This document shows, piece by piece, positions 37,195 to 46,460 of a stretch of DNA of 64,000 nt. Positions within the stretch are counted from its first letter, which is position 1, and each line of letters begins with the position of its first letter. The stretch lies in contig NZ_JAEKFI010000003.1 of NCBI RefSeq assembly GCF_016650635.1, forward strand, positions 124,001-188,000. The letters are read 5' to 3'. Source of the stretch: Pseudomonas sp. TH43 (GTDB lineage Bacteria; Pseudomonadota; Gammaproteobacteria; Pseudomonadales; Pseudomonadaceae). A program made the position numbers and the translations under genes. The notes beneath the pieces were generated by a model. That model did not search any database. It was given only the letters and a program-made list of their open reading frames with translations, and was not told the origin of the DNA.

Positions 37195-37296
37195 AGCAAT
37201 GACCGTTTTGCGACGGCATTCTTAAATCTGAAAAAAAATTTCAATAAAAAGCTGACACCGCCGACAACCTTTCAAAGCCTTGCGGATTGAAAAACC

Positions 37297-38862
37297 ATGC
37301 GTAATAACCAGCCCATCACACAACGCGAACGGACTTTCCCGGCTCAGCAACGGTTGATTTCCACAACCGACGCCAAGGGCGTGATCACCTACTGCAACGA
37401 CGCTTTCGTTGAGATCAGCGGGTTTTCGCGAGAAGAACTGATCCGTGCGCCGCACAACCTGGTCCGTCACCCAGACGTTCCGGCTGCGGTGTTTTCGCAC
37501 ATGTGGGGCACATTGAAACAAGGCTTGCCATGGATGGGCATTGTCAAGAATCGCTGCAAGACCGGTGACCATTACTGGGTTAACGCCTATGTAACGCCGG
37601 TGTTCGAGGGCAATCAGGTGGTCGGTTACGAGTCGGTGCGGATCAAACCCACCGCCGAACAGATCCGCCGTGCCGAAGCGCTCTACCAACGCATCAACCA
37701 GGGCAAGTCAGCGATCCCTTCCAGCGACAAATGGCTGCCGGTGCTACAGGACTGGCTGCCGTTCATTCTGGTCAGCCAACTGAGCTTCGTGATCGGCGCG
37801 ACGTTGAACTCGCATTGGGGCTTTGCTCTGGCGGCAGGTCTTTCGGTGCCGCTGGGCCTGATGGGTCTGCAGTGGCAACAACGCGGGCTCAAGCGCCTGC
37901 TGCGTCTGGCCGAACAGACCACCTCCGACCCGCTGATCGCGCAGATGTACACCGACAGCCGTGGCGCCCAGGCGCGTCTGGAGATGTCGATCCTCAGCCA
38001 GGAAGCCCGCCTGAAAACCTGCCTGACGCGTCTGCAGGACACCGCCGAACACCTGACCGATCAGGCCAAGCAGTCCGACTCGCTGGCGCACAACAGCTCC
38101 ATCGGCCTGGAACGTCAACGCGTGGAAACCGAACAAGTCGCCACCGCCGTCAACCAGATGGCCGCAACGACGCAGGAAGTGGCGAGCCACGTACAGCGCA
38201 CCGCTGACGCGACTCAGGAAGCCAATCGCCTGACCGGTCGCGGTCGTGACATCGCAGGCGAAACCCGCGAAGCCATTCAGCGTCTGTCCGTAGTCGTCGG
38301 TGAAACCGGTCTGACCGTGACGCAACTGGCCAAGGACAGCGACGAAATCGGCGGCGTGGTCGACGTGATCAAAGGCATCGCCGACCAGACCAACCTGCTC
38401 GCGCTCAACGCCGCCATCGAAGCGGCCCGTGCCGGCGAGATGGGTCGCGGTTTTGCCGTGGTGGCTGATGAAGTTCGTCAACTGGCGCAACGCACCAGCG
38501 AATCGACCGGGCAGATTCACGCCCTGATCGCCAAGTTGCAGCAAACCGCTTCGAGCGCCGTGCAAACCATGGAAGCCGGGCATCGTCAGGCGGAAGAAGG
38601 TGTAGCGCGAGTCTTGGAAGCGGATCAGGCATTGGTCGGCATCAGTGAAGCGGTGGCCAACATCACCGACATGACCACGCAGATCGCCGCAGCCACCGAA
38701 GAGCAAAGTGCGGTGGCTGAAGAGATCAGCCGCAACATCAGCAACATTTCGGAGTTGGCGGATCAGACGTCGGAACAGGCGCAAAACTCAGCGTTGCTGA
38801 GTGAAGAGCTGACGAAGACGGCGAATACGCAGTACTCGTTGGTGGAGCGGTTTAACCGCTGA
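37297..38862 (+). CDS. aer: Aerotaxis receptor, PAS-domain methyl-accepting chemotaxis protein
   Basis: A 521-aa receptor. Residues about 15-125 form an Aer-type PAS domain ([33 protein letters not shown]) that binds FAD in E. coli Aer. A hydrophobic hairpin spans about 148-190. The C-terminal half is the coiled signalling domain with the hairpin tip [16 protein letters not shown]. It senses redox or oxygen indirectly and signals to CheA/CheW. P. aeruginosa also has aer near its cco operons. I found no ANR box in its short upstream gap. A terminator follows directly. Confidence 0.92.
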   Translation: MRNNQPITQRERTFPAQQRLISTTDAKGVITYCNDAFVEISGFSREELIRAPHNLVRHPDVPAAVFSHMWGTLKQGLPWMGIVKNRCKTGDHYWVNAYVTPVFEGNQVVGYESVRIKPTAEQIRRAEALYQRINQGKSAIPSSDKWLPVLQDWLPFILVSQLSFVIGATLNSHWGFALAAGLSVPLGLMGLQWQQRGLKRLLRLAEQTTSDPLIAQMYTDSRGAQARLEMSILSQEARLKTCLTRLQDTAEHLTDQAKQSDSLAHNSSIGLERQRVETEQVATAVNQMAATTQEVASHVQRTADATQEANRLTGRGRDIAGETREAIQRLSVVVGETGLTVTQLAKDSDEIGGVVDVIKGIADQTNLLALNAAIEAARAGEMGRGFAVVADEVRQLAQRTSESTGQIHALIAKLQQTASSAVQTMEAGHRQAEEGVARVLEADQALVGISEAVANITDMTTQIAAATEEQSAVAEEISRNISNISELADQTSEQAQNSALLSEELTKTANTQYSLVERFNR

Positions 38863-38880
38863 TTAAACTGGGCGATAACA

Positions 38881-38916
38881 AAAAACCCGGAGGGCGAGAG
38901 CTTTCCGGGTTTTTTG
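38881..38916 (+). terminator. Rho-independent terminator after aer
   Basis: A CCCGG/CCGGG stem with a loop of about 14 bases is preceded by A's and followed by TTTTTT. It starts 18 bases after the aer stop codon. Confidence 0.85.
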
Positions 38917-38934
38917 TTGTGTCAGTGAACACTT

Positions 38935-39098
38935 CCCCCTCACCCCAGCCCTCTCCCCCAAGGGGGCTAGGGAAAAGGGAGCCGATCTCTGTGCATTTCA
39001 GAATTTGAGTTCGACTCGGTATCTCAAGTCGGCGTACCTCGCACATGCACCTCGGTCAGTCCCCTCTACTTCTGGGAGAGGGTTAGGGCAAGGGCTGG
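38935..39098. repeat. Inverted repeat pair, CCCTCACCCCAGCCCTCTCCC family
   Basis: The unit at 38935-38987 ends GGGAGCCGATCT. A diverged inverted copy (GGGAGAGGGTTAGGGCAAGGGC) lies at 39073-39094. The same family recurs at 40491-40545 and 52052-52206. It fills the gap between aer and the convergent DUF6124-type gene. Confidence 0.75.
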
Positions 39099-39106
39099 CG
39101 CCGTAA

Positions 39107-39472
39107 CTACTGAGGCAACTTCCGCTTATCCAGCAGGCGATTGACCAATAGTTCGTTGAGCATGATCACCTGTTGCAGCGCCAGCAGCGGTTTGCGCTCC
39201 GGGCCACCGATTGAATTGGCGATGTTGCCGGCCATGGCATGGGCGAACGACAGTGACTCACTGGCTTCGACGAGTAGGGTTTCGTCATCCAGCGTGGGGT
39301 CGACGAGATAGACGGGGCGAAATTTTGGCGAACTTGGTGGAGCCGCCAGGGCTTCGGGGCTGAGGTAGTAGTCGAGGGCGCGATCGGTCGCTTCTTTGAC
39401 CTTCTGTGAGTCGAGCGCGGGGTCGTGGGGAATTGGATCGGTGCTGGGTGGGTTGGGCGTAATTTTGAACAT
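39107..39472 (-). CDS. DUF6124-type small protein
   Basis: A 121-aa protein starting MFKITPNPPSTDPIPHD, a form common in Pseudomonas and of unknown function. The middle (ATDRALDYYLSPE) and the C-terminal helical half (SLSFAHAMAGNIANSI, ALQQVIMLNELLVNRLL) are typical. The frame is open further upstream, but that part is the structured leader described separately. The ATG at 39472 has GGAG about ten bases before it. Confidence 0.78.
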   Translation of the reverse strand: MFKITPNPPSTDPIPHDPALDSQKVKEATDRALDYYLSPEALAAPPSSPKFRPVYLVDPTLDDETLLVEASESLSFAHAMAGNIANSIGGPERKPLLALQQVIMLNELLVNRLLDKRKLPQ

Positions 39473-39594
39473 AGATAAAGCTCCAATTTGAACAATAGGA
39501 GCCATCACCCTCGCTACCAAACGGCGGGTGGCGGCCATGCGCAGGTTGGTAGACCGGTCAAATCGGGAAACCCGGCGCTCACAGAGGAGCCCCA
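39473..39594 (-). promoter_or_regulatory. Structured 5' leader of the DUF6124-type gene, candidate RNA switch
   Basis: On the minus strand the leader holds a GGGGCTCC segment (39594-39587), a CGGG-TTT-CCCG mini-hairpin, a seven-base stem CTACCAA/TTGGTAG (39551-39514) and GGCTCC (39503-39498). GGCTCC can pair with GGAGC (39484-39480), which is the ribosome site of the gene. The upstream GGGGCTCC could compete for the same site. I recall very similar leader sequence mis-translated as an N-terminal extension in other Pseudomonas DUF6124/DUF3077 entries, which would mean DNA-level conservation. RNA function is inference. Confidence 0.45.
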
Positions 39595-39892
39595 CGCATG
39601 CCCACCATACAAAGCCATACCTCAAAAAAGAGACAGCATCGAAGGTGTCGCGACAACGACAATTTAAAGCGGGCTACCAAACCCGATCACTGATTTTCAG
39701 TGACAGGGAAACCATACCGCCCGCCTCATAGCCGTGTAAGCCGGCGGATTCTGGCGTACGCGTAGGTAACGGCGCAAGGTGTTGTAGGCCCTGTGGCGTA
39801 ACGTGTTGTGTAACTTAAACGTGTTCGCTGGATTGCGTTTATGGGCAGAAAAGACGGGAAGTTGCTCTGTTTTTTTGATGTTGTTTGTCAGG

Positions 39893-39921
39893 CCGCCTTC
39901 GCGAGCAGGCTCGCTCCCACA
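39893..39921. repeat. Single REP unit
   Basis: One complete REP copy reading CCGCCTTCGCGAGCAGGC then TCGCTCCCAC. The expected inverted partner is absent nearby. Confidence 0.85.
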
Positions 39922-40032
39922 TTTGGACCGGGTTCATCAGTAAGAGACTGGTCGGCCGGTAGGCCGCCATCGCTGGCAGGTCAGCTCACACAGGGATTGC
40001 ATGCGGTCTGTAAGACATTGATCGGCTGGCAA

Positions 40033-40062
40033 GCCGCCTTCGCGAGCAAGCTCTGCTCCTAC
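40033..40062. repeat. Degenerate REP unit
   Basis: GCCGCCTTCGCGAGCAAGC then TCTGCTCCTAC is a damaged copy of the REP unit in direct orientation to the one at 39893. I see no gene between 39630 and 40560; the stretch holds these repeats, a larger repeat and the CCCTCACCCC unit. Confidence 0.65.
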
Positions 40063-40138
40063 GAAGAGCGAGATCAGAAGATCGCAGCCTGCGGCAACTC
40101 CTACATGAAACTCGCGGCGCAGCCGCACCACTCGCAGG

Positions 40139-40440
40139 ATGAGCGTTAGCTCGGCTGCAGCTCTTGATCTTGATCCACGGGCGACGTCGGAAGGCTGAGT
40201 GGAGGGATTGATCCGGGGGTGGGAGCGCAGCGACCGTTTGGCGCAGCCAAACACATCGAGAGGAGGTGCAGCGCAGCAAACCGTAGGCGATGCCCCCCGG
40301 ATCGATCCAGCAGCGAAGGAACCCCGAGCCCCAGCGAGCGGGCCGCACGTAGGAGCAAGCGTTTTTTTGCTTACTTTTTTTAGGCGTTTGTAAAAAAAGT
40401 GAGTCGCCGTCAGGGCGAAACCCTAAGTGGCCGGTGCCGC
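40139..40440. repeat. Large intergenic repeat of Pseudomonas type
   Basis: This 300-bp gene-free stretch contains GGTGGGAGCGCAGCGACCG, GAGAGGAGGTGCAGCGCAGC and GCGATGCCCCCCGGATC. It ends in an inverted repeat (ACTTTTTTTAGG and TAAAAAAAGT) followed by CGCCGTCAGGGCG. I recognise it from memory as a multicopy intergenic element of fluorescent pseudomonads. Only one copy is in the window, so the multicopy claim rests on prior knowledge. Confidence 0.5.
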
Positions 40441-40490
40441 AGCAATGGATATGCACACAGATCGAAAAGTGTGCAACGTTCAAGATCTAC

Positions 40491-40545
40491 CCCCTCACCC
40501 CAGCCCTCTCCCCCAATGGGGGCGAGGGGAAAGGGAGCCGATCTT
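40491..40545. repeat. CCCTCACCCCAGCCCTCTCCC repeat unit
   Basis: A copy of the unit at 38935, with the same GGGAGCCGATCT end and an internal CCCCCAATGGGGG hairpin. It lies just past the stop codon of the convergent hydrolase gene. Confidence 0.75.
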
Positions 40546-40565
40546 TATGCAGTTCGGGATCTCGA

Positions 40566-41246
40566 TTAACCCTTGAGAAACTCGGCTACTTTCTGCGCGG
40601 CGCTAACCAAATGCTGTTCATGGGTAAACCCGGAAACCTTGAGCGGTTTCAAATCATGATCCCCGGCCACCAGCCAATACACCTTGATACTCGGCGATAA
40701 CGCATACGCCTCGACAGCATCACGGTTGCCAAGCGCATCCCGCTCCCCCTGCACAATCAAAGTCCGTGTATTCAACCCCGCCAAATGCTCAACCCGCGGC
40801 TTCTCGGGTTTCCCAACCGCATAAAACGGATACCCGAGACAAACAAGCGCATCGGCGCCCAATTCGTCAGCCAAAAGACTCGCCATCCGCCCACCCATGG
40901 ACTTACCACCAATGGCCAAAACCCCAGTGACATGACGTCGCACCAAGCCATACACCTCACGCCAGCACTCAAGCAGTTTCGGCGCCGGGTTCGGCGGACG
41001 TTTACCGCCATCAACACGACGTTGGGCCATGTAAGGAAACTCAAACCGCAACACGTTCACCCCAAGCCCGGCAAGGCGCCCAGCCATATCGTTCATCCAG
41101 TCGCTATCCATCGGCGCACCAGCACCGTGGGCGAGGATCAACGTCGCCGAAGCCTCACCACTGGCGGCGTTCCAGAGCCACCCATGATCACGCACGCACT
41201 GCGCCCATTGATCCCCGTCAATACTGGCCTTGTGCTGTTTGTCCAT
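40566..41246 (-). CDS. Alpha/beta hydrolase of the KANL3/Tex30 type
   Basis: A 226-aa hydrolase-like protein. ATLILAHGAGAPMDSDWM forms the oxyanion region, IGGKSMGGRMAS the Ser nucleophile elbow (about residue 110), GERDALG the acid and GDHDLKPL the His. This layout matches the KANL3/Tex30 alpha/beta hydrolase family, whose function is poorly known. The ATG at 41246 (MDKQHKAS, preceded by GAGGCAAGC) is preferred to an open extension to 41315. It is divergent from the first cco operon, and the ANR box of that operon falls within its first codons. Confidence 0.8.
   Translation of the reverse strand: MDKQHKASIDGDQWAQCVRDHGWLWNAASGEASATLILAHGAGAPMDSDWMNDMAGRLAGLGVNVLRFEFPYMAQRRVDGGKRPPNPAPKLLECWREVYGLVRRHVTGVLAIGGKSMGGRMASLLADELGADALVCLGYPFYAVGKPEKPRVEHLAGLNTRTLIVQGERDALGNRDAVEAYALSPSIKVYWLVAGDHDLKPLKVSGFTHEQHLVSAAQKVAEFLKG
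41208..41221 (+). promoter_or_regulatory. ANR (FNR-type) box of the first cco operon
   Basis: TTGATCCCCGTCAA fits the ANR consensus TTGAY-N4-RTCAA completely. Its centre lies 127 bp before the ccoN start. A -41.5 placement predicts transcription start near 41256, with a weak -10 (CATGCT at 41244-41249) in the right place. The box is inside the 5' coding end of the divergent hydrolase gene. Confidence 0.75.
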
Positions 41247-41341
41247 GCTTGCCTCGCTTTTAGTCTGCCTATAACTCCAGACGAAGGATTCGCCGCGTGT
41301 TGTGCGCGCGCTCACTTCGGCTGAACCGTGGATGGGGAACC

Positions 41342-42766
41342 ATGAACACTTCTATCAGTACCGCCTACAACTACAAGGTGGTCCGCCAATTCGCCATTAT
41401 GACGGTGGTGTGGGGCATCGTCGGCATGGGGCTCGGGGTTTTTCTCGCGGCCCAATTGGTCTGGCCCGAACTCAACTTCAATTTGCCGTGGACCAGCTTC
41501 GGCCGCCTGCGCCCGCTGCACACCAACGCGGTGATCTTCGCGTTCGGCGGCTGCGCCCTGTTCGCCAGTTCCTTTTACTCGGTACAGCGCACCTGCCAGA
41601 CCCAATTGTTTGCGCCGAAAATCGCCGCGTTCTGCTTCTGGGGCTGGCAACTGGTGATCCTGCTGGCGGCAATCAGCCTGCCACTGGGTTACACCAGCTC
41701 CAAGGAATACGCCGAGCTGGAATGGCCGATCGATATCCTGATCACCATCGTCTGGGTCGCCTACGCGATCGTGTTCTTCGGCACGATCATGCAGCGCAAG
41801 ACCAAGCACATTTATGTGGGCAACTGGTTCTTCGGCGCGTTCATCATCACCGTGGCGATTTTGCACATCGTCAACAACCTTGAGTTGCCGGTGAGTTTCA
41901 CCAAGTCCTACTCGGTGTACGCCGGTGCAACCGACGCGATGGTGCAGTGGTGGTACGGCCACAACGCCGTAGGCTTTTTTCTCACCGCCGGTTTCCTCGG
42001 GATGATGTACTACTTCGTGCCGAAACAGGCCGAGCGTCCGGTGTATTCGTATCGCCTGTCGATCGTGCACTTCTGGGCACTGATCACGCTGTACATCTGG
42101 GCCGGCCCGCACCACTTGCACTACACCGCGCTGCCGGACTGGGCGCAGTCGTTGGGTATGGTGATGTCGCTGGTACTGCTGGCACCGAGCTGGGGCGGCA
42201 TGATCAACGGCATGATGACCCTCTCGGGCGCCTGGCATAAGTTGCGCAGCGACCCGATCCTGCGCTTCCTCGTGGTCTCGCTGGCGTTCTACGGCATGTC
42301 GACCTTTGAAGGTCCGATGATGGCGATCAAGACGGTCAACGCCCTCTCCCACTACACCGACTGGACCATCGGCCACGTTCACGCCGGCGCGCTCGGCTGG
42401 GTGGCGATGATTTCCATCGGCGCGCTGTATCACATGATCCCGAAAATCTTCGGCAAAGCGCAGATGCACAGCGTCGGCTTGATCAACGCGCATTTCTGGC
42501 TCGCGACCATCGGCACCGTGCTCTACATCGCCTCGATGTGGGTCAACGGCATCGCCCAGGGCCTGATGTGGCGCGCCGTGAACGAGGACGGCACGCTGAC
42601 CTACTCCTTCGTCGAAACCCTGGTGGCCAGCCATCCTGGTTTTGTCGTGCGGCTGATTGGTGGGGCGATCTTCCTCAGCGGCATGTTCCTGATGGCTTAC
42701 AACACCTGGCGCACCGTGCGGGCCTCGCAGCCTGCTGACGTCGTCGCTGCCGCGCAGATGGCCTGA
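41342..42766 (+). CDS. ccoN: cbb3-type cytochrome c oxidase subunit I, first copy (cco2-type)
   Basis: The 474-aa catalytic subunit reduces oxygen at a heme b3-CuB centre in the inner membrane. It has about twelve membrane helices. Ligand regions are [11 protein letters not shown] (low-spin heme His), [22 protein letters not shown] (CuB ligands) and [12 protein letters not shown]. The start [17 protein letters not shown] matches CcoN. By order of transcription it corresponds to cco2 of P. aeruginosa, the ANR-induced copy, and the upstream ANR box agrees. It is first in the ccoNOQP set and shares long identical stretches with the second copy at 45018. Confidence 0.96.
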
Positions 42767-42776
42767 GGAGTCCGCC

Positions 42777-43385
42777 ATGAAACACGAAACGATTGAAAAG
42801 AACGTCGGCCTGTTGATGTTGCTCATGGTGTTTGCCGTGAGCATCGGCGGCCTGACCCAGATCGTCCCGCTGTTCTTCCAGGACGTCACCAACAAACCGG
42901 TGGAAGGCATGAAGCCCTACACCGCGCTGCAATTGGAAGGCCGCGACATCTACATTCGCGAAGGCTGCGTCGGCTGCCACTCGCAGATGATCCGCCCGTT
43001 TCGCGCCGAAACCGAACGTTACGGGCACTACTCGGTGGCCGGTGAAAGCGTCTGGGATCACCCGTTCCTGTGGGGCTCCAAGCGCACCGGTCCGGACCTG
43101 GCCCGGGTCGGCGCGCGTTACTCGGATGACTGGCACCGCGCGCACTTGTACAACCCGCGCAACGTCGTGCCTGAGTCGAAAATGCCGGCCTACCCATGGC
43201 TGGTCACGCAAGCGGTCGACAGCAGCCACACCGAAACCAAGCTCAAGACCATGCGCACCCTCGGCGTGCCTTACACCGACGACGACATCGCCGGCGCAGT
43301 GGCCAGCCTCAAGGGCAAGACCGAAATGGACGCCCTGGTCTCCTACCTGCAAGTGCTTGGCACTGCGATCAAGAGCAAGAGGTGA
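42777..43385 (+). CDS. ccoO: cbb3-type oxidase subunit II, first copy
   Basis: A 202-aa membrane-anchored monoheme cytochrome c. One N-terminal helix (about 10-30) is followed by the heme site CVGCH (Cys64, Cys67, His68) and a probable Met ligand in ESKMPAYP. It passes electrons from CcoP to CcoN. It follows ccoN by ten bases and precedes ccoQ by three. Confidence 0.96.
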
Positions 43386-43388
43386 GCC

Positions 43389-43586
43389 ATGGTCATTGAA
43401 ATGAGTGCAGGCCTGATTCGCGGCCTCGGCACGGTCGTGGTGTTCGTCGCTTTCGTCGGTTTGACATTGTGGGTGTTCAACCGCAAGCGCACCCCGGAGT
43501 TCGCCGAAGCGCGATTGCTGCCATTCGCCGACGAACCGCTACCCGACACAACCCCAGCATCTGAACCAAGGAGTACCCGGCCATGA
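43389..43586 (+). CDS. ccoQ: cbb3-type oxidase subunit IV, first copy
   Basis: A 65-aa protein with one hydrophobic helix ([18 protein letters not shown]) followed by a basic stretch and [10 protein letters not shown], typical of CcoQ, which stabilises the complex. Its stop overlaps the ccoP start as ATGA. Confidence 0.92.
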   Translation: MVIEMSAGLIRGLGTVVVFVAFVGLTLWVFNRKRTPEFAEARLLPFADEPLPDTTPASEPRSTRP

Positions 43587-44536
43587 CCACCTTCTGGAGT
43601 ACGTGGATCTGCGTACTGACCATCGGCAGCCTGATCGGCCTGACCTGGCTGCTGGTCGGCACGCGTCGGGGCGAGACCAAGGGCAGCGTCGACCAGACCA
43701 TGGGCCACAGCTTCGACGGCATCGAGGAGTACGACAACCCGCTGCCGCAGTGGTGGTTCATGCTGTTCGCCGGCACGCTGGTGTTTTCCGTGGGCTATCT
43801 GATCCTCTATCCGGGCCTGGGCAACTGGAAAGGCATCCTGCCCGGCTACGAGGACGGCTGGACCGGCGTCCACGAGTGGGAAAAGGAAATGAGCAAGGCT
43901 GACGCCAGGTTCGGACCGATCTTCGCCAAATTCGCCGCCATGCCGCTGGAAGAAGTGGCGAAGGATCCGCAGGCGCTGAAAATGGGTGGGCGTCTGTTCG
44001 CCTCCAACTGCTCGGTGTGCCACGGCTCGGATGCCAAAGGCGCGTTCGGTTTCCCTAACCTCGCCGACAGCGATTGGCGCTGGGGCGGCGACGCCGACAC
44101 CATCAAGACCACCATCATGGGTGGACGGATGGCGGCGATGCCGGCCTGGGGCGAAGTGCTCGGTGAGGCCGGGGTGAAGAACGTCGCCGCTTACGTGCGT
44201 CACGAACTGGCCGGCCTGCCGCTGCCAGCGGACAGCAAGGCTGATCTGCAAGCGGGACAGCAGGCGTTCAGCACCACTTGCGTAGCCTGTCATGGGGCAA
44301 CCGGCCACGGCACTGAAGCCATGGGTGCGCCGAATCTGACGCACCCGGCCGGATTTATCTATGGCACCAGCCTGACGCAGCTTGAGCAGACCATTCGCCA
44401 TGGCCGTCAAGGCCACATGCCGGCACAGAACGAGCTGCTGGGCAACGATAAAGTGCAATTGCTGGCCGCATATGTGTACAGCCTGTCGCACGGATTGAAT
44501 ACAGAAAAGCTTATTACTGAAGACAACAAACAGTAA
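43583..44536 (+). CDS. ccoP: cbb3-type oxidase subunit III, diheme, first copy
   Basis: A 317-aa diheme cytochrome c with two N-terminal membrane helices. Heme sites are CSVCH (Cys143, Cys146) and CVACH (Cys233, Cys236). It takes electrons from soluble c-type cytochromes. It lacks a 14-residue insertion after GILPGY that the second copy has. A stem-loop follows the stop. Confidence 0.95.
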   Translation: MTTFWSTWICVLTIGSLIGLTWLLVGTRRGETKGSVDQTMGHSFDGIEEYDNPLPQWWFMLFAGTLVFSVGYLILYPGLGNWKGILPGYEDGWTGVHEWEKEMSKADARFGPIFAKFAAMPLEEVAKDPQALKMGGRLFASNCSVCHGSDAKGAFGFPNLADSDWRWGGDADTIKTTIMGGRMAAMPAWGEVLGEAGVKNVAAYVRHELAGLPLPADSKADLQAGQQAFSTTCVACHGATGHGTEAMGAPNLTHPAGFIYGTSLTQLEQTIRHGRQGHMPAQNELLGNDKVQLLAAYVYSLSHGLNTEKLITEDNKQ

Positions 44537-44550
44537 TCACTGTGTACAAC

Positions 44551-44578
44551 GCTGCCGCACCATTCTCGGTGCGGCAGC
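44551..44578 (+). terminator. Strong stem-loop after the first cco operon
   Basis: GCTGCCGCACC and GGTGCGGCAGC form an eleven-base perfect stem with a six-base loop, 14 bases after the ccoP stop. There is no T-run, so it may be a Rho-aided terminator or a 3' stabiliser. The rest of the 480-bp gap to the second ccoN holds short GC-rich palindromes (GCCGGTAGATACCGGC, CAGCCGAACCGGCTG) and the promoter below, with no gene I can support. Confidence 0.6.
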
Positions 44579-44919
44579 ATCCCGCCCCTTTGCGACGCAT
44601 TGTCGCACCCCGTCACACCCTCTCCTTTCGGTTCCTCTGATTCGGGTCTACGCTTGCTCGATGCGGACTGGCTCGTGCCGGTTCCAGGTTGCCCCTGAGC
44701 GATGTGTTCGTCGAATCGGCTGACAGACTCGCCGCAAAGGCCGGTAGATACCGGCTGTCGCGCCGATTGCCGTTCATCAGCCGAACCGGCTGTTGGAACA
44801 CACCCAGTTACAAGTGACCTGAACCCCTCGCTTTTTTCGTCCGCTGCGACATTTTGTCCGAGGCCAATTTTGACCTTACGCGGCGCATGGAAAGGCCGCA
44901 GAATCAGCGTTGGAAAGCA

Positions 44920-44933
44920 TTGACCCAGGTCAT
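44920..44933 (+). promoter_or_regulatory. Weak ANR-like box before the second cco operon
   Basis: TTGACCCAGGTCAT differs from TTGAY-N4-RTCAA only at the last base. It is centred about 49 bp before the predicted start site, off the ideal -41.5, so direct activation by ANR would be weak. Confidence 0.35.
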
Positions 44934-44939
44934 GGCGCG

Positions 44940-44968
44940 TTGCAATGACCCCCTGCTCTCTGCATACT
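44940..44968 (+). promoter_or_regulatory. Sigma-70-type promoter of the second cco operon
   Basis: TTGCAA (44940-44945) and CATACT (44963-44968) are separated by exactly 17 bases, each four of six to consensus. The predicted start is near 44975, leaving a leader of about 43 bases. This suits a constitutively expressed cco1-type operon. Confidence 0.5.
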
Positions 44969-45017
44969 TGCGGCCGATTTTAATCCTAATAAAACACCCA
45001 AACCGTGGAACCTTAGA

Positions 45018-46460
45018 ATGAGCACAGCAATCAGTCCGACTGCTTATAACTATAAGGTAGTCCGCCAGTTCGCCATCATGACGGTGGTCTGGGGGATCCT
45101 TGGCATGGGGCTCGGTGTCTTCATCGCCTCGCAACTGGTCTGGCCGGAATTGAACTTCGGTCTGCCGTGGACGAGCTTTGGACGCCTGCGCCCGTTGCAC
45201 ACAAACCTGGTGATTTTCGCCTTTGGTGGTTGTGCACTATTTGCCACTTCCTACTATGTCGTGCAGCGAACCTGCCAGACGCGACTGATATCCGACAGCC
45301 TCGCAGCCTTCACCTTCTGGGGCTGGCAAGCGGTAATCGTCGGCGCGATCATTACCTTGCCGCTGGGTTACACCACCACCAAGGAATACGCGGAACTGGA
45401 ATGGCCGCTCGCCATTCTGCTGGCCATTGTCTGGGTCACCTACGGTCTGGTGTTCTTCGGCACCATTACCAAGCGCAAGACCAAGCACATCTACGTGGGT
45501 AACTGGTTCTACGGCGCGTTCATCGTCGTGACCGCGATGTTGCACATCGTCAACCATGCCTCCTTGCCGGTGAGCTTCTTCAAGTCCTACTCCGCCTACG
45601 CGGGCGCGACCGACGCGATGATTCAATGGTGGTACGGCCACAACGCAGTGGGCTTCTTCCTGACCACTGGCTTCCTGGGGATGATGTACTACTTCGTGCC
45701 GAAGCAGGCCGAACGTCCGATCTACTCCTATCGCCTGTCGATCGTGCACTTCTGGGCACTGATCACCCTGTACATCTGGGCCGGCCCGCACCACCTGCAC
45801 TACACCGCGCTGCCGGACTGGGCGCAATCGCTGGGCATGGCCATGTCGATCATCCTGCTGGCGCCAAGCTGGGGCGGCATGATCAACGGCATGATGACCC
45901 TGTCGGGCGCCTGGCATAAGCTGCGCACCGACCCGATCCTGCGCTTCCTTGTGGTCTCGCTGGCGTTCTACGGCATGTCGACCTTTGAAGGTCCGATGAT
46001 GGCGATCAAGACCGTCAACTCGCTCTCGCACTACACCGACTGGACCATCGGCCACGTACACGCCGGCGCGCTCGGCTGGGTAGCGATGATCTCGATCGGC
46101 GCGATCTACCACATGATCCCGAAACTGTTCGGCCGTGCGCAGATGCACAGTGTCGGCCTGATCAACGCGCACTTCTGGCTCGCGACCATCGGCACCGTGC
46201 TCTACATCGCCTCGATGTGGGTCAACGGCATCACTCAGGGCCTGATGTGGCGTGCAATCAACGACGACGGCACCCTCACCTACTCGTTCGTTGAAGCGTT
46301 GCAAGCCAGCCACCCGGGCTACATCGTTCGTGCCTTGGGCGGTGCATTCTTTGCCAGCGGCATGTTCCTGATGGCTTACAACGTCTGTCGCACCGTGCTC
46401 GCCTCGAATTCGGCTGAAGCCGAAGCCGCCGCCCAGATCGCTGTCGTTGGAGCTCACTGA
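45018..46460 (+). CDS. ccoN: cbb3-type cytochrome c oxidase subunit I, second copy (cco1-type)
   Basis: A 480-aa catalytic subunit with the same ligand motifs as the copy at 41342 and very high identity through the helices. The main differences are in the first loops and the last 40 residues. Its position, second in transcription order and before the ccoG cluster, matches cco1 of P. aeruginosa, the mainly constitutive high-affinity oxidase. Its stop overlaps the ccoO start by one base (TGATG). Confidence 0.96.
   Translation: MSTAISPTAYNYKVVRQFAIMTVVWGILGMGLGVFIASQLVWPELNFGLPWTSFGRLRPLHTNLVIFAFGGCALFATSYYVVQRTCQTRLISDSLAAFTFWGWQAVIVGAIITLPLGYTTTKEYAELEWPLAILLAIVWVTYGLVFFGTITKRKTKHIYVGNWFYGAFIVVTAMLHIVNHASLPVSFFKSYSAYAGATDAMIQWWYGHNAVGFFLTTGFLGMMYYFVPKQAERPIYSYRLSIVHFWALITLYIWAGPHHLHYTALPDWAQSLGMAMSIILLAPSWGGMINGMMTLSGAWHKLRTDPILRFLVVSLAFYGMSTFEGPMMAIKTVNSLSHYTDWTIGHVHAGALGWVAMISIGAIYHMIPKLFGRAQMHSVGLINAHFWLATIGTVLYIASMWVNGITQGLMWRAINDDGTLTYSFVEALQASHPGYIVRALGGAFFASGMFLMAYNVCRTVLASNSAEAEAAAQIAVVGAH

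Noticed and set aside
37195..37296. Possible ANR box before aer
   Set aside because: No TTGAY-N4-RTCAA-like sequence is present in the gap, although aer is ANR-regulated in P. aeruginosa.
39480..39625. N-terminal extension of the DUF6124-type protein
   Set aside because: The sequence forms hairpins that involve the ribosome site before ATG 39472, so it is treated as an untranslated leader.
40164..40177. TTGATCTTGATCCA, close to an ANR box
   Set aside because: It lies inside the large intergenic repeat with no gene start downstream within reach, so a chance match is more likely.
44702..44923. 73-codon open frame between the two cco operons
   Set aside because: It has no ribosome site, its composition is unlike a protein and it overlaps promoter elements.
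41312..46457. Long minus-strand frames opposite both ccoN copies (about 400-530 codons)
   Set aside because: They mirror each other because the ccoN copies are similar, and the plus-strand products are unambiguous oxidase subunits.
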